Positions 34,102-42,667 are shown, counted from the stretch's first letter. The stretch is DNA of 53,806 nucleotides from Alphaproteobacteria bacterium (GCA_025362975.1 JANYES010000017.1:1-53806), one strand, 5' to 3'. Translations and numbers: made by a program. The notes: a model not told the origin generated them from the letters alone.

Positions 34102-35505
34102 TTAAAGCTGGCGCACGCGAAGCCGCTCCCACGCTGAGTTTCGCAGCCAATCGAGGTACTGCGTCAGCGCATCCACCTGATCGTCATGATTTACATTAGG
34201 AAACGCCAGAATCTCCTGTTCAAACTGCGCCAGCCACGGCGCCTCCGCGGGCAAACTCAGCCTCCCCGCCTCGATCAACGCCGACACCGCCGCGAACCGC
34301 GTCATCTTGCTCCCGACCGGATTAATCCCGATCACCGGCAGCTGCGTCTCCCGTTTCATGTCCTGCAACAATTGCTGCCCGCTGGCCCTATCCTCTATCA
34401 ATATCGCCTGCGGCAGAAAATCTTTGGCCATCTTCACCATCAGCCGTTTCAAATCCGGATATTCAAACCGCACCACCTTCGCATCCAACAAATACGAAAC
34501 ACCCTCACATTCCCCAAACGTCAAACACACGCTAGCGTCATGCTTATCCCCGCTCTTAATCGCCGTATCCCAACTCTGCACCCGGCGCTCTTCCACCTTC
34601 GGTGCCTCCCCATACCGCCTGAACCACCAAGCCTTCACCAGATTCCCATCCTCCGGCACCGGGGCCTGCTGATACTGTGCTGCAAACGCCGCGCTTCCCA
34701 GCTCCCGCCGCGCCCTCTCAACCAGCGCCACATCTTCTCTGTCAGGATGCAACAACTCCCCCATCCCGCGCATATGCCACACCCTCCCGCGCCGATACAT
34801 CTGATCTTTCATCGCCACTGCCGGCAAACACAAATGCTCCCACCCGCCCTTGGCGAGCAAATACCCGCTCAAATCATTCTGCTGCAACCGCTGCATCACC
34901 ACCACGATCGCGCCCTTCTTCTTATCGTCCAGCCTCGTCGCGAAACTATGGTCGAACCAATTATTCACCCGCTCGCGCCAGATCTTATTCATCGCCTGCA
35001 TCGCGTTCAACGGATCGTCCACGATCAAAAAATTCCCGCCCTCGCCCATCACGCTCCCGCCGATCGACGTCGCCATCCGATACCCGCGCGCGCGCGTCAT
35101 GAACTTGCGTTTCTCATTCTGCTCTTTAGAAAGCCGGACATCAAAACACTCGCGATACCACGGCGAATTCATCACCTGCCTGCAATCCATCGAATGTTTG
35201 GTGCTCAAGCTCGCCGCATAACTTGCCGCCACAATCTTGCTCTTCGGGTCATGCCCCAATAACCAAGCCGGCCAAGCCACACTCACACACACAGATTTCA
35301 ACGACCTGGGTGGCATATTGATAATCAACCGCTGAATCTCCCCCCGCCGCACCGCTTCCAGATACTCCGCAATCATCTGGATATGCCAGTTCGGCAAATA
35401 CTGCGCGCCGGGGTCCACCGTCGCGAACGTCCTGCCGATAAACGTCGCAAAATCGTTCTTCAAAACATCTTCGTAAAAATAAGACAAACCGCCACCTGCC
35501 GCCAC
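34102..35505 (-). CDS. Terminase large subunit (GTA gp2)
   Basis: 467 aa. ATPase: deviant Walker A PPRSLKS (65-71) and Walker B FLIVDDP (159-165). Nuclease (RuvC-like): Asp313 in VQSWDTAIKSG, ILIEDRASG with Glu371/Asp372, and DDQVDAL at 441-447. It pumps DNA into proheads and cuts it. The first Met (35505) is kept, 38 bases after the upstream small gene. All catalytic acids are present, so the motor itself looks intact. Confidence 0.96.
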   Translation of the reverse strand: MAAGGGLSYFYEDVLKNDFATFIGRTFATVDPGAQYLPNWHIQMIAEYLEAVRRGEIQRLIINMPPRSLKSVCVSVAWPAWLLGHDPKSKIVAASYAASLSTKHSMDCRQVMNSPWYRECFDVRLSKEQNEKRKFMTRARGYRMATSIGGSVMGEGGNFLIVDDPLNAMQAMNKIWRERVNNWFDHSFATRLDDKKKGAIVVVMQRLQQNDLSGYLLAKGGWEHLCLPAVAMKDQMYRRGRVWHMRGMGELLHPDREDVALVERARRELGSAAFAAQYQQAPVPEDGNLVKAWWFRRYGEAPKVEERRVQSWDTAIKSGDKHDASVCLTFGECEGVSYLLDAKVVRFEYPDLKRLMVKMAKDFLPQAILIEDRASGQQLLQDMKRETQLPVIGINPVGSKMTRFAAVSALIEAGRLSLPAEAPWLAQFEQEILAFPNVNHDDQVDALTQYLDWLRNSAWERLRVRQL

Positions 35506-35543
35506 TCATAGCGGTGCACAAAAAACCCGAATACGTGAAAAAC

Positions 35544-35873
35544 CTAAACCAGCAACGGCCCCGCGCGGCGCAGCTTGCCCATGAAGTCGTCGAACAACAC
35601 CTTGTCCAACTCCGCCAGCACCGGCAGCTCCCGCTTCTCAACACCTACATCCTTAGGCAATCTCTGCTCCACCTCGCCCAGCTTTAGCAGCAGCCGCGAA
35701 AGCGTTACCACCGCCGTCACCGGCGAAACCCTGCCGCCCGATTCCCCGTTCGGCGCCTTCATGCCCTCGGCGCTATCCAGCCCCAGACTGATCTTCATTA
35801 AAATCTTTCGCGCCAGCGCGCGGATAAACGCAATGTCATCCAAAAAATCGTCTGAAAATTCCCGCGTGTCCAT
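35544..35873 (-). CDS. Candidate terminase small subunit (GTA gp1 position)
   Basis: 109 aa, helix-rich (DDIAFIRALARKILMKISLG, VVTLSRLLLKLGEVEQRL). It directly precedes TerL on the same strand, where RcGTA has g1, shown to encode a TerS-like protein. The sequence is not recognisable as TerS by motif, so the call rests on position, size and helical content. Ribosome site AGG is close to the ATG. Confidence 0.55.
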   Translation of the reverse strand: MDTREFSDDFLDDIAFIRALARKILMKISLGLDSAEGMKAPNGESGGRVSPVTAVVTLSRLLLKLGEVEQRLPKDVGVEKRELPVLAELDKVLFDDFMGKLRRAGPLLV

Positions 35874-36180
35874 CCTGTATCCCGTTTTTGCATGACTCTA
35901 CTTTTAAAAATTACACCCGGCGCGCCTGTCCCGGAAGTAGGAAAATCATCGCAATCCCACATCCATCCTCACGATGAAGCTGGTTGCAAAATGCACCTTC
36001 CCGACCATTTATTTTCGCGTAACGTAAGGAAATACAGCCCACTGCACGGCAATGTATTAAACGAAATTAAGCTTCTAGCTTAATGAAAATTACCTCTGTG
36101 CATTCAGTGAGCAAAAGAATGCGAATATATATTATAGATTGAATATAATAATATAATTATATGCTTTCAATACAGGTTAT

Positions 36181-36215
36181 TTGGATATATCCTAATTCTC
36201 AGAGGATACATCCAA
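36181..36215. promoter_or_regulatory. Paired palindromic operator-like sites in the divergent promoter region
   Basis: GGATATATCC (perfect 10-bp palindrome, 36183-36192) and GGATACATCC (36204-36213) are 21 bp apart centre to centre, two helical turns. The whole forms a longer inverted repeat (TTGGATATATCC versus TTGGATGTATCC in complement). It lies 57 bases upstream of the 36272 start, in the 400-base AT-rich spacer (35874-36271) between leftward TerS/TerL and the rightward operon. A second repeat ATTGAA...TTCAAT spans 36138-36171. It looks like a repressor operator. Confidence 0.45.
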
Positions 36216-36271
36216 GCACAAGATGCGTCTCATTCTTAAAATGTTTCATAATAGTCCAGGGGGATTCCAAT

Positions 36272-36787
36272 ATGACACAAGAAAAAGTCATCGACGACAA
36301 GCCAACTACACAAACCGACACAACGCCACAACAAGAAAAGCCCGCTCCAAAAAAAAGCACCTCACCCATTTTCGAATGGCTTGACGATGTAAACAAGCAG
36401 GTCCGGGGCGAAACCTCGCTCTGGGTCGCCGTCATCACGCAGGCGATGATGGATGCGCTGAGCAACGCCAAAACCAGCGAAGCGCGATACCATAAGCACG
36501 AAGCCATCAACTGGCTCACCGGCAACAGCCGCAACTTCAACACCGTCTGCCACTTCGCCAACCTCGACCCTGATTACGTCCGCCGCAAAGCCAAGCGCGC
36601 CATCGTCTCGCCGCAGAACTGGCGCGCCGAGCCCGGCACAGGCAAGCGCTTTTACGAGCGCCAAGCCTATCGCAAGCGCCAGAAGGCGCTCAAATCCCAG
36701 CAGGAAGAAAGCGGCCCCGCCGCCCTGCCCAGCGTCATCAACGGCCCTTGGCACCCCGCGAAAACCTCACTGCTAGTCACCCGCTAA
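36272..36787 (+). CDS. Phage early-type protein (171 aa)
   Basis: ATG 36272 follows AGGGGG. An N-terminal Thr/Pro/Lys-rich tail is followed by a domain with ETSLWVAVITQAMMDAL, a WLTGNSRNFNTVCHFANLDP core and DYVRRKAKRAI. This resembles a helical protein common in alphaproteobacterial phages (W-L-...-D-F-x-x-V-C-x-x-A-x-L-D-P-D-x-V-R), likely DNA-binding. It opens a three-gene rightward operon that diverges from TerL, as early genes do. Confidence 0.7.
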   Translation: MTQEKVIDDKPTTQTDTTPQQEKPAPKKSTSPIFEWLDDVNKQVRGETSLWVAVITQAMMDALSNAKTSEARYHKHEAINWLTGNSRNFNTVCHFANLDPDYVRRKAKRAIVSPQNWRAEPGTGKRFYERQAYRKRQKALKSQQEESGPAALPSVINGPWHPAKTSLLVTR

Positions 36788-36802
36788 TCAAAGGAGATTG
36801 TC

Positions 36803-37294
36803 ATGATACAGTCCAAAACCCAACCCGAACGCCGCCCCTCCGCCATCCAGACGCTGGAGCCGTTCCTCTGCGATAAGAATTTCTTCACCGCCTGCAACGA
36901 ACACATCCACACCAGCCAGTTCGCCATCCAGCTCAAGCAGGGTTTAAAGGAAATCGAAGCTAAACTCGTGCCCATTCCCGCCGAGCGCTTAGAGCAAATC
37001 ACCTCCCGCCTCTTCCTGCATTTCCGCTGCGGCGAGAATGAACAGCGCCAGATCAGCGCCGAATACCGCCAGTCCTTACAAAAATACCCCGAGGATTTAG
37101 TTTGCGCCGCCTATCAAAATATTTTGCTGCATTCCAGCAAAAGCACACTCCCCGGCGTCTCCGATTTCTGCCAGTTCATGAACCCCGAATTGCAACGCCG
37201 CCGCACCATCCAGCTCAAGCTAATCATCTTGTCCGGCAAAGCCAACGCACACATTAACGCCAACCCACTCGTTAATGAAGGAGTCATGGCATGA
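36803..37294 (+). CDS. Unknown protein in the rightward operon (163 aa)
   Basis: AAAGGAGA lies 7 bases upstream of the ATG. Helical protein with a central FLHFRCGENEQRQISAEYRQ and a C-terminal FCQFMNPELQRRRTIQLKLI. It overlaps the next gene by ATGA. No family is recognised. The RRR-x-x-Q helix hints at nucleic-acid binding. Confidence 0.6.
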   Translation: MIQSKTQPERRPSAIQTLEPFLCDKNFFTACNEHIHTSQFAIQLKQGLKEIEAKLVPIPAERLEQITSRLFLHFRCGENEQRQISAEYRQSLQKYPEDLVCAAYQNILLHSSKSTLPGVSDFCQFMNPELQRRRTIQLKLIILSGKANAHINANPLVNEGVMA

Positions 37295-37818
37295 ACCCTA
37301 CTGATTTAGAACAACCCCGCGCCGCCATCCTTTCCTTCCCCCGCCGTCGCGGTCGCCCCCGCACGGCGCATAAAGGCCGCGACCTCGACACCCCCGAGCT
37401 AGCTCAAAAACGCCGCACCGGCGAAACCACCGAAACCTTAGATCTTTGTCTGGAACGCGGCATCATCACCCACCGTCAGCACTGGAGCGGCATCCACCTC
37501 CGCTGGCTCTACACCCTGCGCTACGGCGCCCCCGGCATCCGCGCCGTAGATCCCGCCCACGTGCGCGGCCTCGACCTCAAATTAGACGACCCCCACTGGC
37601 GCGCCGAACGCGAAAAAGAATACCACGAAGCCATCGCCCGCCTAACCCTGAGCGGCCACGCCCTGTTGCTGATGAACATCTGCATCTACAACGAACGCCC
37701 CCACTTCCTGACCGCACGCAGCCTGAACACCACCCACCTGAAAGTCCACGAACAGATCATGACCAAACTCAGCACCGGCTTAGAAAGCCTAGCCACCGTC
37801 TGGGAAAAAAGAAAATAA
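37291..37818 (+). CDS. Unknown protein in the rightward operon (175 aa)
   Basis: Basic N-terminus (SFPRRRGRPRTAHKGRD) containing an AT-hook-like RGRP motif. Then TTETLDLCLERGIITHRQHW and GIHLRWLYTLRYGAPGIRAV, helices of a kind seen in small regulators of alphaproteobacterial phages. It overlaps the upstream gene by ATGA and ends the operon, followed by repeats. DNA-binding is inferred; the family is not named. Confidence 0.65.
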   Translation: MNPTDLEQPRAAILSFPRRRGRPRTAHKGRDLDTPELAQKRRTGETTETLDLCLERGIITHRQHWSGIHLRWLYTLRYGAPGIRAVDPAHVRGLDLKLDDPHWRAEREKEYHEAIARLTLSGHALLLMNICIYNERPHFLTARSLNTTHLKVHEQIMTKLSTGLESLATVWEKRK

Positions 37819-37851
37819 AATGCACTCACCCCACCACCCACAAGCCGTCAC

Positions 37852-37930
37852 AAACCTCCCTCCCCGTCATACCCGCGAAGGCGGGTATCCAATGCGGAAC
37901 GCGTCTGCGCGGAAAAAACCTTTATTCGCC
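37852..37930. repeat. Dispersed repeat copy 1 (79 bp)
   Basis: Starts AAACCTCCCTCCCCGTCATA and contains the palindrome ACCCGCGAAGGCGGGT followed by a second palindromic part (GCGTCTGCGC). Nearly identical to 38009-38087, differing at a few bases, and partly to 28151-28200. Confidence 0.88.
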
Positions 37931-37959
37931 CCAGCGAAAACCGAGTGCCCACCCACCAC

Positions 37960-37987
37960 GTCATTGCGAGCGCAGCGAAGCAATCCA
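37960..37987. repeat. Second dispersed repeat type, ATTGC...GCAAT
   Basis: GTCATTGCGAGCGCAGCGAA followed by GCAATCCA. Its ends ATTGC and GCAAT are inverted. This is a widely dispersed short element in alphaproteobacteria and other groups. It lies between the two CCCGCGAAGGCGGG units. Confidence 0.75.
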
Positions 37988-38008
37988 GCAAAGGCGCGTC
38001 CGCACCGA

Positions 38009-38087
38009 AAACCTCCCTCCCCGTCATACCCGCGAAGGCGGGTATCCAATGCGGAGCGCGTCTGCGCGGAAAAAACCTTTATCCGCC
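38009..38087. repeat. Dispersed repeat copy 2 (79 bp)
   Basis: Direct repeat of 37852-37930 in the same orientation, 157 bases apart start to start. Together with the ATTGC element the spacer 37819-38160 is made almost wholly of repeats; ORFs read across it are not genes. Confidence 0.88.
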
Positions 38088-38162
38088 ACCACGCTGCTAC
38101 AATGGAGTTGGCTTCGCCGCGACACAGAATCATCACCTACGCCGCAATCCAACCCCAAAAAA

Positions 38163-38188
38163 CAAAAAACCCCGCTCGAAAGCAGGGC
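38163..38188 (-). terminator. Terminator after the 98-aa gene
   Basis: On the minus strand CCCTGCT, TTCG loop, AGCGGGG (7 bp with one wobble), then TTTTTTG. It lies 27 bases after the stop at 38215. Confidence 0.85.
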
Positions 38189-38214
38189 ACATTTGTAACC
38201 AAAAAAACGAAAAA

Positions 38215-38511
38215 CTACCGCGTAGGCTTCTTAGCCCCAGCCTTAACCGTTGGCGTCTGCGGAACCTGCACCCCGCCCGTTACGGGCGCAGCGCTTTTCT
38301 TCTGCGCTACCGGGTTGCCATCGGCATCCTTGCCCGTAACCGCCTGCACCGCCGAATCCCACACATCACTAATGGCGTTCTTACCCGTTTCAGCGCCCAT
38401 ATCGATCAGCGAACCGGGGTCCGTTTCAGGAACATACTGGTCCAGCCTGTGCATCTCATCGAGCGAGGTCAGCGGATTGATCAGGCGGAAGAAGCTATCC
38501 ATCAATTTCAT
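38215..38511 (-). CDS. Unknown small protein (98 aa)
   Basis: AGGG lies 7 bases upstream of ATG 38511. Amphipathic N-terminus (MKLMDSFFRLINPLTSLDEM), acidic middle and a Pro/Lys-rich tail. No signal peptide. It has its own terminator. It lies between the repeat spacer and phosphomannomutase and could belong to the host or to the cluster. Confidence 0.6.
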   Translation of the reverse strand: MKLMDSFFRLINPLTSLDEMHRLDQYVPETDPGSLIDMGAETGKNAISDVWDSAVQAVTGKDADGNPVAQKKSAAPVTGGVQVPQTPTVKAGAKKPTR

Positions 38512-38614
38512 AAAAATGCCCTAAAGCGGTGTATTTCAAATACTATAGCACCATAAACCGCTCACCCGATAGTGAACTTTTTATGTCAACTACCTAACCT
38601 CAGGAAAAACAGCG

Positions 38615-40021
38615 CTAATTTGTTGGTGGATACACGCTGCTAAGCGCCATCTGAATGCGCATATCGCTCTTAAGCCGCTCCAGCCCGTCAAGGCTCGAAG
38701 CCTCCGCCCGTGCCACCAGCACTGGCTGAGTATTCGATGCCCGCACCAGCCACCAGCCGTCCGGCGTATTGACCCGCACGCCGTCAATATCAATAAATTC
38801 CGCCCCATCCTTCAACAGCCGCTGCGTAATTTCCTCGACCACCCCAAACTTCCGGTCATCCGCGCATTCAAAGCGAATTTCCGGCGTATTGATCATCTGC
38901 GGCAGCGCTTTATGGAGGTCCGACAATTTCTTGCCCGAGCGCGACAGCAATCCAAGCAAGCGAACCGCCGCATAAATCCCGTCATCATACCCATAATACT
39001 TATCCGCAAAGAAAATATGCCCGCTCATCTCGCCCGCCAGCGGCGCCCCGGTTTCCGCCATTTTCGACTTAATCAGCGAATGCCCCGTCTTCCACATCAT
39101 CGGATTCCCGCCCAGCCGTGCAATCTCACTAAACAACGCCCCGCTAGCCTTCACATCCGCAATAATCGTAGCGCCCGGTTTTTCGCGCAGCACATCCGCC
39201 GCATAAAGCTGCAACAACTGGTCGCCCCACAAAATCTCACCTTCATCATCCACAACCCCAACCCGGTCCCCATCCCCATCAAACGCAATCCCGACATCCA
39301 GCCCAAGACTCGTCACCGTATCGATAATCTGCACCAGATTCTCCGGCACGGTCGGATCGGGATGGTGCGAAGGGAACGTGCCATCGATCTTTGCGTTCAG
39401 CAGGGCATGCGTACCGGCCAGCGCTTCGCTCACCGAAGTCATAATCTCGCCCGTCGCGCCGTTACCCGCATCCCAAGCCACTTTCAACGCACGCGTCCCG
39501 TCATAAGCACCGACCAGCTTATCGATATACGCCTGACGCACATCCCGCTGTTCCAGCGTTCCCTTACCTTCCGTAAATTCCCCCTGCCCGGCCACGACCG
39601 ACAATGCGAGGATATCTTTACCGAAGAACGGCTTCCCGCCGAACACGAATTTAAACCCGTTATGGTCCGGCGGATTATGCGACCCGGTCACCATAATCGC
39701 CCCCGCGGCTTTCAGCGTATACGCTGCGAAATACAACATCGGCGTCGGCCCCAGGCCGATATCGACCACATTCACGCCCGAGTCCATGATGCCGCGGCAC
39801 ACCGCGTCTTTCATTTCCGGCGAGCTTAACCGCCCGTCGTAACCCACACACACAAATCCCTCCGGCTGCGCAACAGCCGCTTTCGTCGCAAATGCGCGTG
39901 CGATCAGGTACGCATCCTGCGGATGCAGCGTTTTCCCCACAACCCCGCGGATATCGTATTCGCGAAAAATAGTCGGGTCTAAATATGCGGTCGGGGCTGG
40001 CTTGGCGAGTTCTTGTGGCAT
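38615..40021 (-). CDS. Phosphomannomutase/phosphoglucomutase
   Basis: 468 aa, alpha-D-phosphohexomutase family (AlgC/ManB type), interconverting hexose 1- and 6-phosphates for LPS, capsule or glycan synthesis. Phosphoserine loop TGSHNPP (Ser114), metal loop DGDGDR (248-253), sugar loop GEMSGH (330-335) and phosphate loop RASNTQP (about 437-443) are all present. It starts 21 bases after the MotE-like gene and probably reads through from the flagellar operon. A link between surface glycans or flagellin glycosylation and motility is possible. Confidence 0.95.
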   Translation of the reverse strand: MPQELAKPAPTAYLDPTIFREYDIRGVVGKTLHPQDAYLIARAFATKAAVAQPEGFVCVGYDGRLSSPEMKDAVCRGIMDSGVNVVDIGLGPTPMLYFAAYTLKAAGAIMVTGSHNPPDHNGFKFVFGGKPFFGKDILALSVVAGQGEFTEGKGTLEQRDVRQAYIDKLVGAYDGTRALKVAWDAGNGATGEIMTSVSEALAGTHALLNAKIDGTFPSHHPDPTVPENLVQIIDTVTSLGLDVGIAFDGDGDRVGVVDDEGEILWGDQLLQLYAADVLREKPGATIIADVKASGALFSEIARLGGNPMMWKTGHSLIKSKMAETGAPLAGEMSGHIFFADKYYGYDDGIYAAVRLLGLLSRSGKKLSDLHKALPQMINTPEIRFECADDRKFGVVEEITQRLLKDGAEFIDIDGVRVNTPDGWWLVRASNTQPVLVARAEASSLDGLERLKSDMRIQMALSSVYPPTN

Positions 40022-40042
40022 GGGATAAAACTTTCTAGGGAG

Positions 40043-40849
40043 TTATTTCGTGGGAGCGGGAACAGAGCCGGTAGCTGGCGTCGGTGTAGTCGCGGCGGTC
40101 GCAGCGGCGGTTTTTGTCACGCCGACGCGTCTTTGTTCCGCGAGCTGAACGGTAATCTGCTTGGCTTTTTTCGGGTCCATATCGGCTAATATCGGCGCAA
40201 TCTTCTTTTCTGACATTTTGTCAATTACCATAAGAAGGATGGGCATTTCAACCTCATCAAAGATACGTGCCGCATCTTTTGGCTTCATATTTTCGTAAAT
40301 CTTAACCAAGCTTTTGATTTTGCTATCTTCTTTGTCGTTATACTGCGCCAGCAGAACCGAGACCTCTTTTTTCATCGCGTCGATCTGCACGATCTTATCG
40401 TCGAGGCGTTTTTCAGTCGCATCAAGCGCGGCTTCTTTTATTTCGATGTTCTTTTCCCAGCGGTCCAGCTCTTCGCGGCGCTTCACAAGATTCTGCAAAA
40501 GCTCTACTTCCACGGGTGTAAACCGATGCTCCACCGTATCGCCCGATATCTCTGTAACGGACGGATTTTTAGACTTCTCAGGGGCTTCTTTTTCCTTCTT
40601 GGCCGCTTCCTTCGGTTTCGCGTCCTTCGGCGCTTCGCTTTTATCATCCTTAGGGGCTTCCGCCGGGGCGGGGGCGGCTGCGCCGGCAGCGGCGGCGGCA
40701 CCGGCCGGAGCGGGCATTTCTTTCTTCTCGGGCGGCTGGGCGGATTGCTGGGCTAGCGCTTCCGTGCCGTTCATCACGTCTACGATTTTAACGCCGAGCA
40801 GTAACGTTGAAATGGTAATCAGGGCAGGTATGAGGCGGATGCGAGGCAT
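40043..40849 (-). CDS. MotE-like flagellar chaperone (MgtE-N-like domain)
   Basis: 268 aa. An N-terminal membrane or signal segment (RLIPALITISTLLLGVKIVD), an Ala/Pro/Lys-rich linker (30-100), a coiled coil (about 110-190) and a C-terminal MgtE-N-like helical domain (AARIFDEVEMPILLMVIDKM, APILADMDPKKA). In alphaproteobacteria such proteins guide the MotC/MotB stator or flagellar assembly. It starts in a TAATG overlap with the upstream DUF6468 stop. Confidence 0.8.
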   Translation of the reverse strand: MPRIRLIPALITISTLLLGVKIVDVMNGTEALAQQSAQPPEKKEMPAPAGAAAAAGAAAPAPAEAPKDDKSEAPKDAKPKEAAKKEKEAPEKSKNPSVTEISGDTVEHRFTPVEVELLQNLVKRREELDRWEKNIEIKEAALDATEKRLDDKIVQIDAMKKEVSVLLAQYNDKEDSKIKSLVKIYENMKPKDAARIFDEVEMPILLMVIDKMSEKKIAPILADMDPKKAKQITVQLAEQRRVGVTKTAAATAATTPTPATGSVPAPTK

Positions 40850-41475
40850 TATCCCTTAATTCCTGCTTTGATCAGGTCGAGCAATTCCTGTTCCGAGCGC
40901 GAGCGGCTACGTTGTTTGTTGGCGCCATTCCCGCGTGCGGGCGTGTCGTTTTCAATCGGTTCTTCTGCCTGCTGCTTTGCGCTGCGCCCGACCACGCGCC
41001 CAAGCACCGCTTCCAGCGACGCTGAAGTTTTGTCGCGGATGCTTTGCAGCTTGGCTTCGACTTTCGGTGGCGGCTGCAAGGGCTGGGCGCGCATATCCGG
41101 CTCAGGTTCAATCGGATGCTGTTCGGACATCACGCGGTCTCGCGCGCGATTAACGGCAAATCCTGCCTCCATCTGGTTGGCGAGCTTGTTGCCCTTGTCG
41201 ATCATGAACGATAAATCGTCGATCAGGTAGTTCGCCTTATCGATTCTGAATTGGATGTTTTCGCCGATTTTCTTACTGGCGGTCTGGAGCGCGATGATAC
41301 TTTCGGAGGCGCGCTGGGTCGATTCGTCGAAATGTTTAAGCAGTTTGGCCAGTTCGCCGCGGCTGTCCTGAATGATTTTAATGCGGCGGTTAAGCATCCA
41401 GCAATACGCGATTGTCGCAGCCAGTAAAAACACAATCAGGATATTGAGAATTAAATTTGCGACCACCCCGAACAC
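40849..41475 (-). CDS. DUF6468 flagellar-operon membrane protein
   Basis: 208 aa with one N-terminal membrane segment (LILNILIVFLLAATIAYCWM), then a long helical region (SRGELAKLLKHFDESTQRAS, IDKANYLIDDLSFMIDKG) and a disordered basic tail. DUF6468 proteins occur between fliM and motE in Rhodospirillales-like genomes. Starts 6 bases after the fliM stop. Function is not established; a role at the motor is inferred from context. Confidence 0.75.
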   Translation of the reverse strand: MFGVVANLILNILIVFLLAATIAYCWMLNRRIKIIQDSRGELAKLLKHFDESTQRASESIIALQTASKKIGENIQFRIDKANYLIDDLSFMIDKGNKLANQMEAGFAVNRARDRVMSEQHPIEPEPDMRAQPLQPPPKVEAKLQSIRDKTSASLEAVLGRVVGRSAKQQAEEPIENDTPARGNGANKQRSRSRSEQELLDLIKAGIKG

Positions 41476-41481
41476 GGTTTT

Positions 41482-42573
41482 CTATGTCTCTTTCAGTTTA
41501 CGTTTAATCGAATCCTGTACCGAAATTGCAATATTGTCACCAATTCTTCCTAGTATACCAGTTGTAACAGGTATGCCGCCGCAAAGCAATGTTACGGGGT
41601 CGTCGGGTGTACAGTCCATCAGCAACGTACTACCGACTTTGAGTGACATGACGTCTCTGAGCGTCACTTTTTTTTCGTCGAGCATGGCTTCGATTTCGAC
41701 GGTGGTGCTGCGAAGTTCCTTGCCGAGATGCTTTTCCCAGACCGTGTCCTGGCCGAAGTTTTCGCCCATGAACATCTGGAGCAACAGATCGCGGATCGGC
41801 TCCAGCGTCGTGTGCGGCAGCAGCACTTCGAGCATACCGCAACGGTCTTCCACCATGTCGATGCGGAAGCGCACGAGCAGCGCGGGGTTGCCCGGGCGGG
41901 TGATGGTAGCGAAGCGCGGGTTGCTTTCCAGACGGTCAAAATGGAACGACGCGGGCGAGAGCGGCTCGAAGGCGGAACTCATTTCGGCGAGGACGATATC
42001 GACCATGCGCTTGACGATGTCCTGCTCGATGGTCGTATACGGACGGCCTTCGACGCGCAGCGGCTTGCTGGTTTTGCGGCCTCCAAGCAGGATGTCCACC
42101 ATCGAATAAATCTGCGAGCTGTCGACCGTCACGAGGCCAAAATTTTCCCACTCGACCGCGCGGAAGACGACCAGAAGTGCCGGAAGCGGAATGGAATTTA
42201 AATAGTCTTCAAAGCGAATGCTGATCATGGAATCAAGGCTGACATCCACGTTTTCAGACGTGAAATTGCGAAGCGACGTCGATAGCTGACGGACCATGCG
42301 GTCGAACACCACTTCGAGCATCGGCAGCTTTTCGTAGGCGGTCATGGACTTGTCCATGATGGCGAAAATACCGTCGTTACGGTCTTTGCCGTTGCCTTCT
42401 TTCTTTACGTCGAAGCCAAGGAGGGTATCGATTTCGTCCTGGTTAAGGATGCGTTGCTCGCTATCGCCTGCCGGAACGGCGGCATCAGCGGCTTTGGCGG
42501 CTTCTTCGGCTTCGAGTGCCGCTGCCCAATCGTCGGCAGCGGCAGCGTCATTGATGGGTTCGTTTTCTGCCAT
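41482..42573 (-). CDS. fliM: Flagellar motor switch protein FliM
   Basis: 363 aa. The CheY-binding motif LNQDEIDTLLGF is near residue 42, preceded by an Ala/Glu-rich extension. The central CheC-like domain (FDRMVRQLSTSLRNFTSENV, IPLPALLVVFRA) and C-terminal SpoA/FliN-like domain (EAMLDEKKVTLRDVMSLKVG, VTLLCGGIPVTTGILG) are complete. It forms the C-ring middle and switches rotation. It follows fliL by 94 bases. Confidence 0.97.
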   Translation of the reverse strand: MAENEPINDAAAADDWAAALEAEEAAKAADAAVPAGDSEQRILNQDEIDTLLGFDVKKEGNGKDRNDGIFAIMDKSMTAYEKLPMLEVVFDRMVRQLSTSLRNFTSENVDVSLDSMISIRFEDYLNSIPLPALLVVFRAVEWENFGLVTVDSSQIYSMVDILLGGRKTSKPLRVEGRPYTTIEQDIVKRMVDIVLAEMSSAFEPLSPASFHFDRLESNPRFATITRPGNPALLVRFRIDMVEDRCGMLEVLLPHTTLEPIRDLLLQMFMGENFGQDTVWEKHLGKELRSTTVEIEAMLDEKKVTLRDVMSLKVGSTLLMDCTPDDPVTLLCGGIPVTTGILGRIGDNIAISVQDSIKRKLKET

Positions 42574-42667
42574 AGGATTGCCTGAGCGTGTTCAAGAACT
42601 TATATCATGGTTAATGCCGTGTTACAATAACAAGCGGCAAAACTCGTGCCAAGTTCAAAACGTGGAA

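Noticed and set aside
34186-35262. 358-aa plus-strand ORF opposite terminase
   Set aside because: Arg/His/Pro-rich product typical of the antisense of a GC-rich coding frame; TerL on the other strand has all motifs.
37852-38087. CRISPR array
   Set aside because: Two long direct repeats with a different element between them, internal palindromes, and no regular short spacers or cas genes. These are dispersed palindromic repeats.
37446-38198. 250-aa Arg/Pro-rich ORF running into the repeats
   Set aside because: Out-of-frame shadow of the 175-aa gene extended through palindromic repeats.
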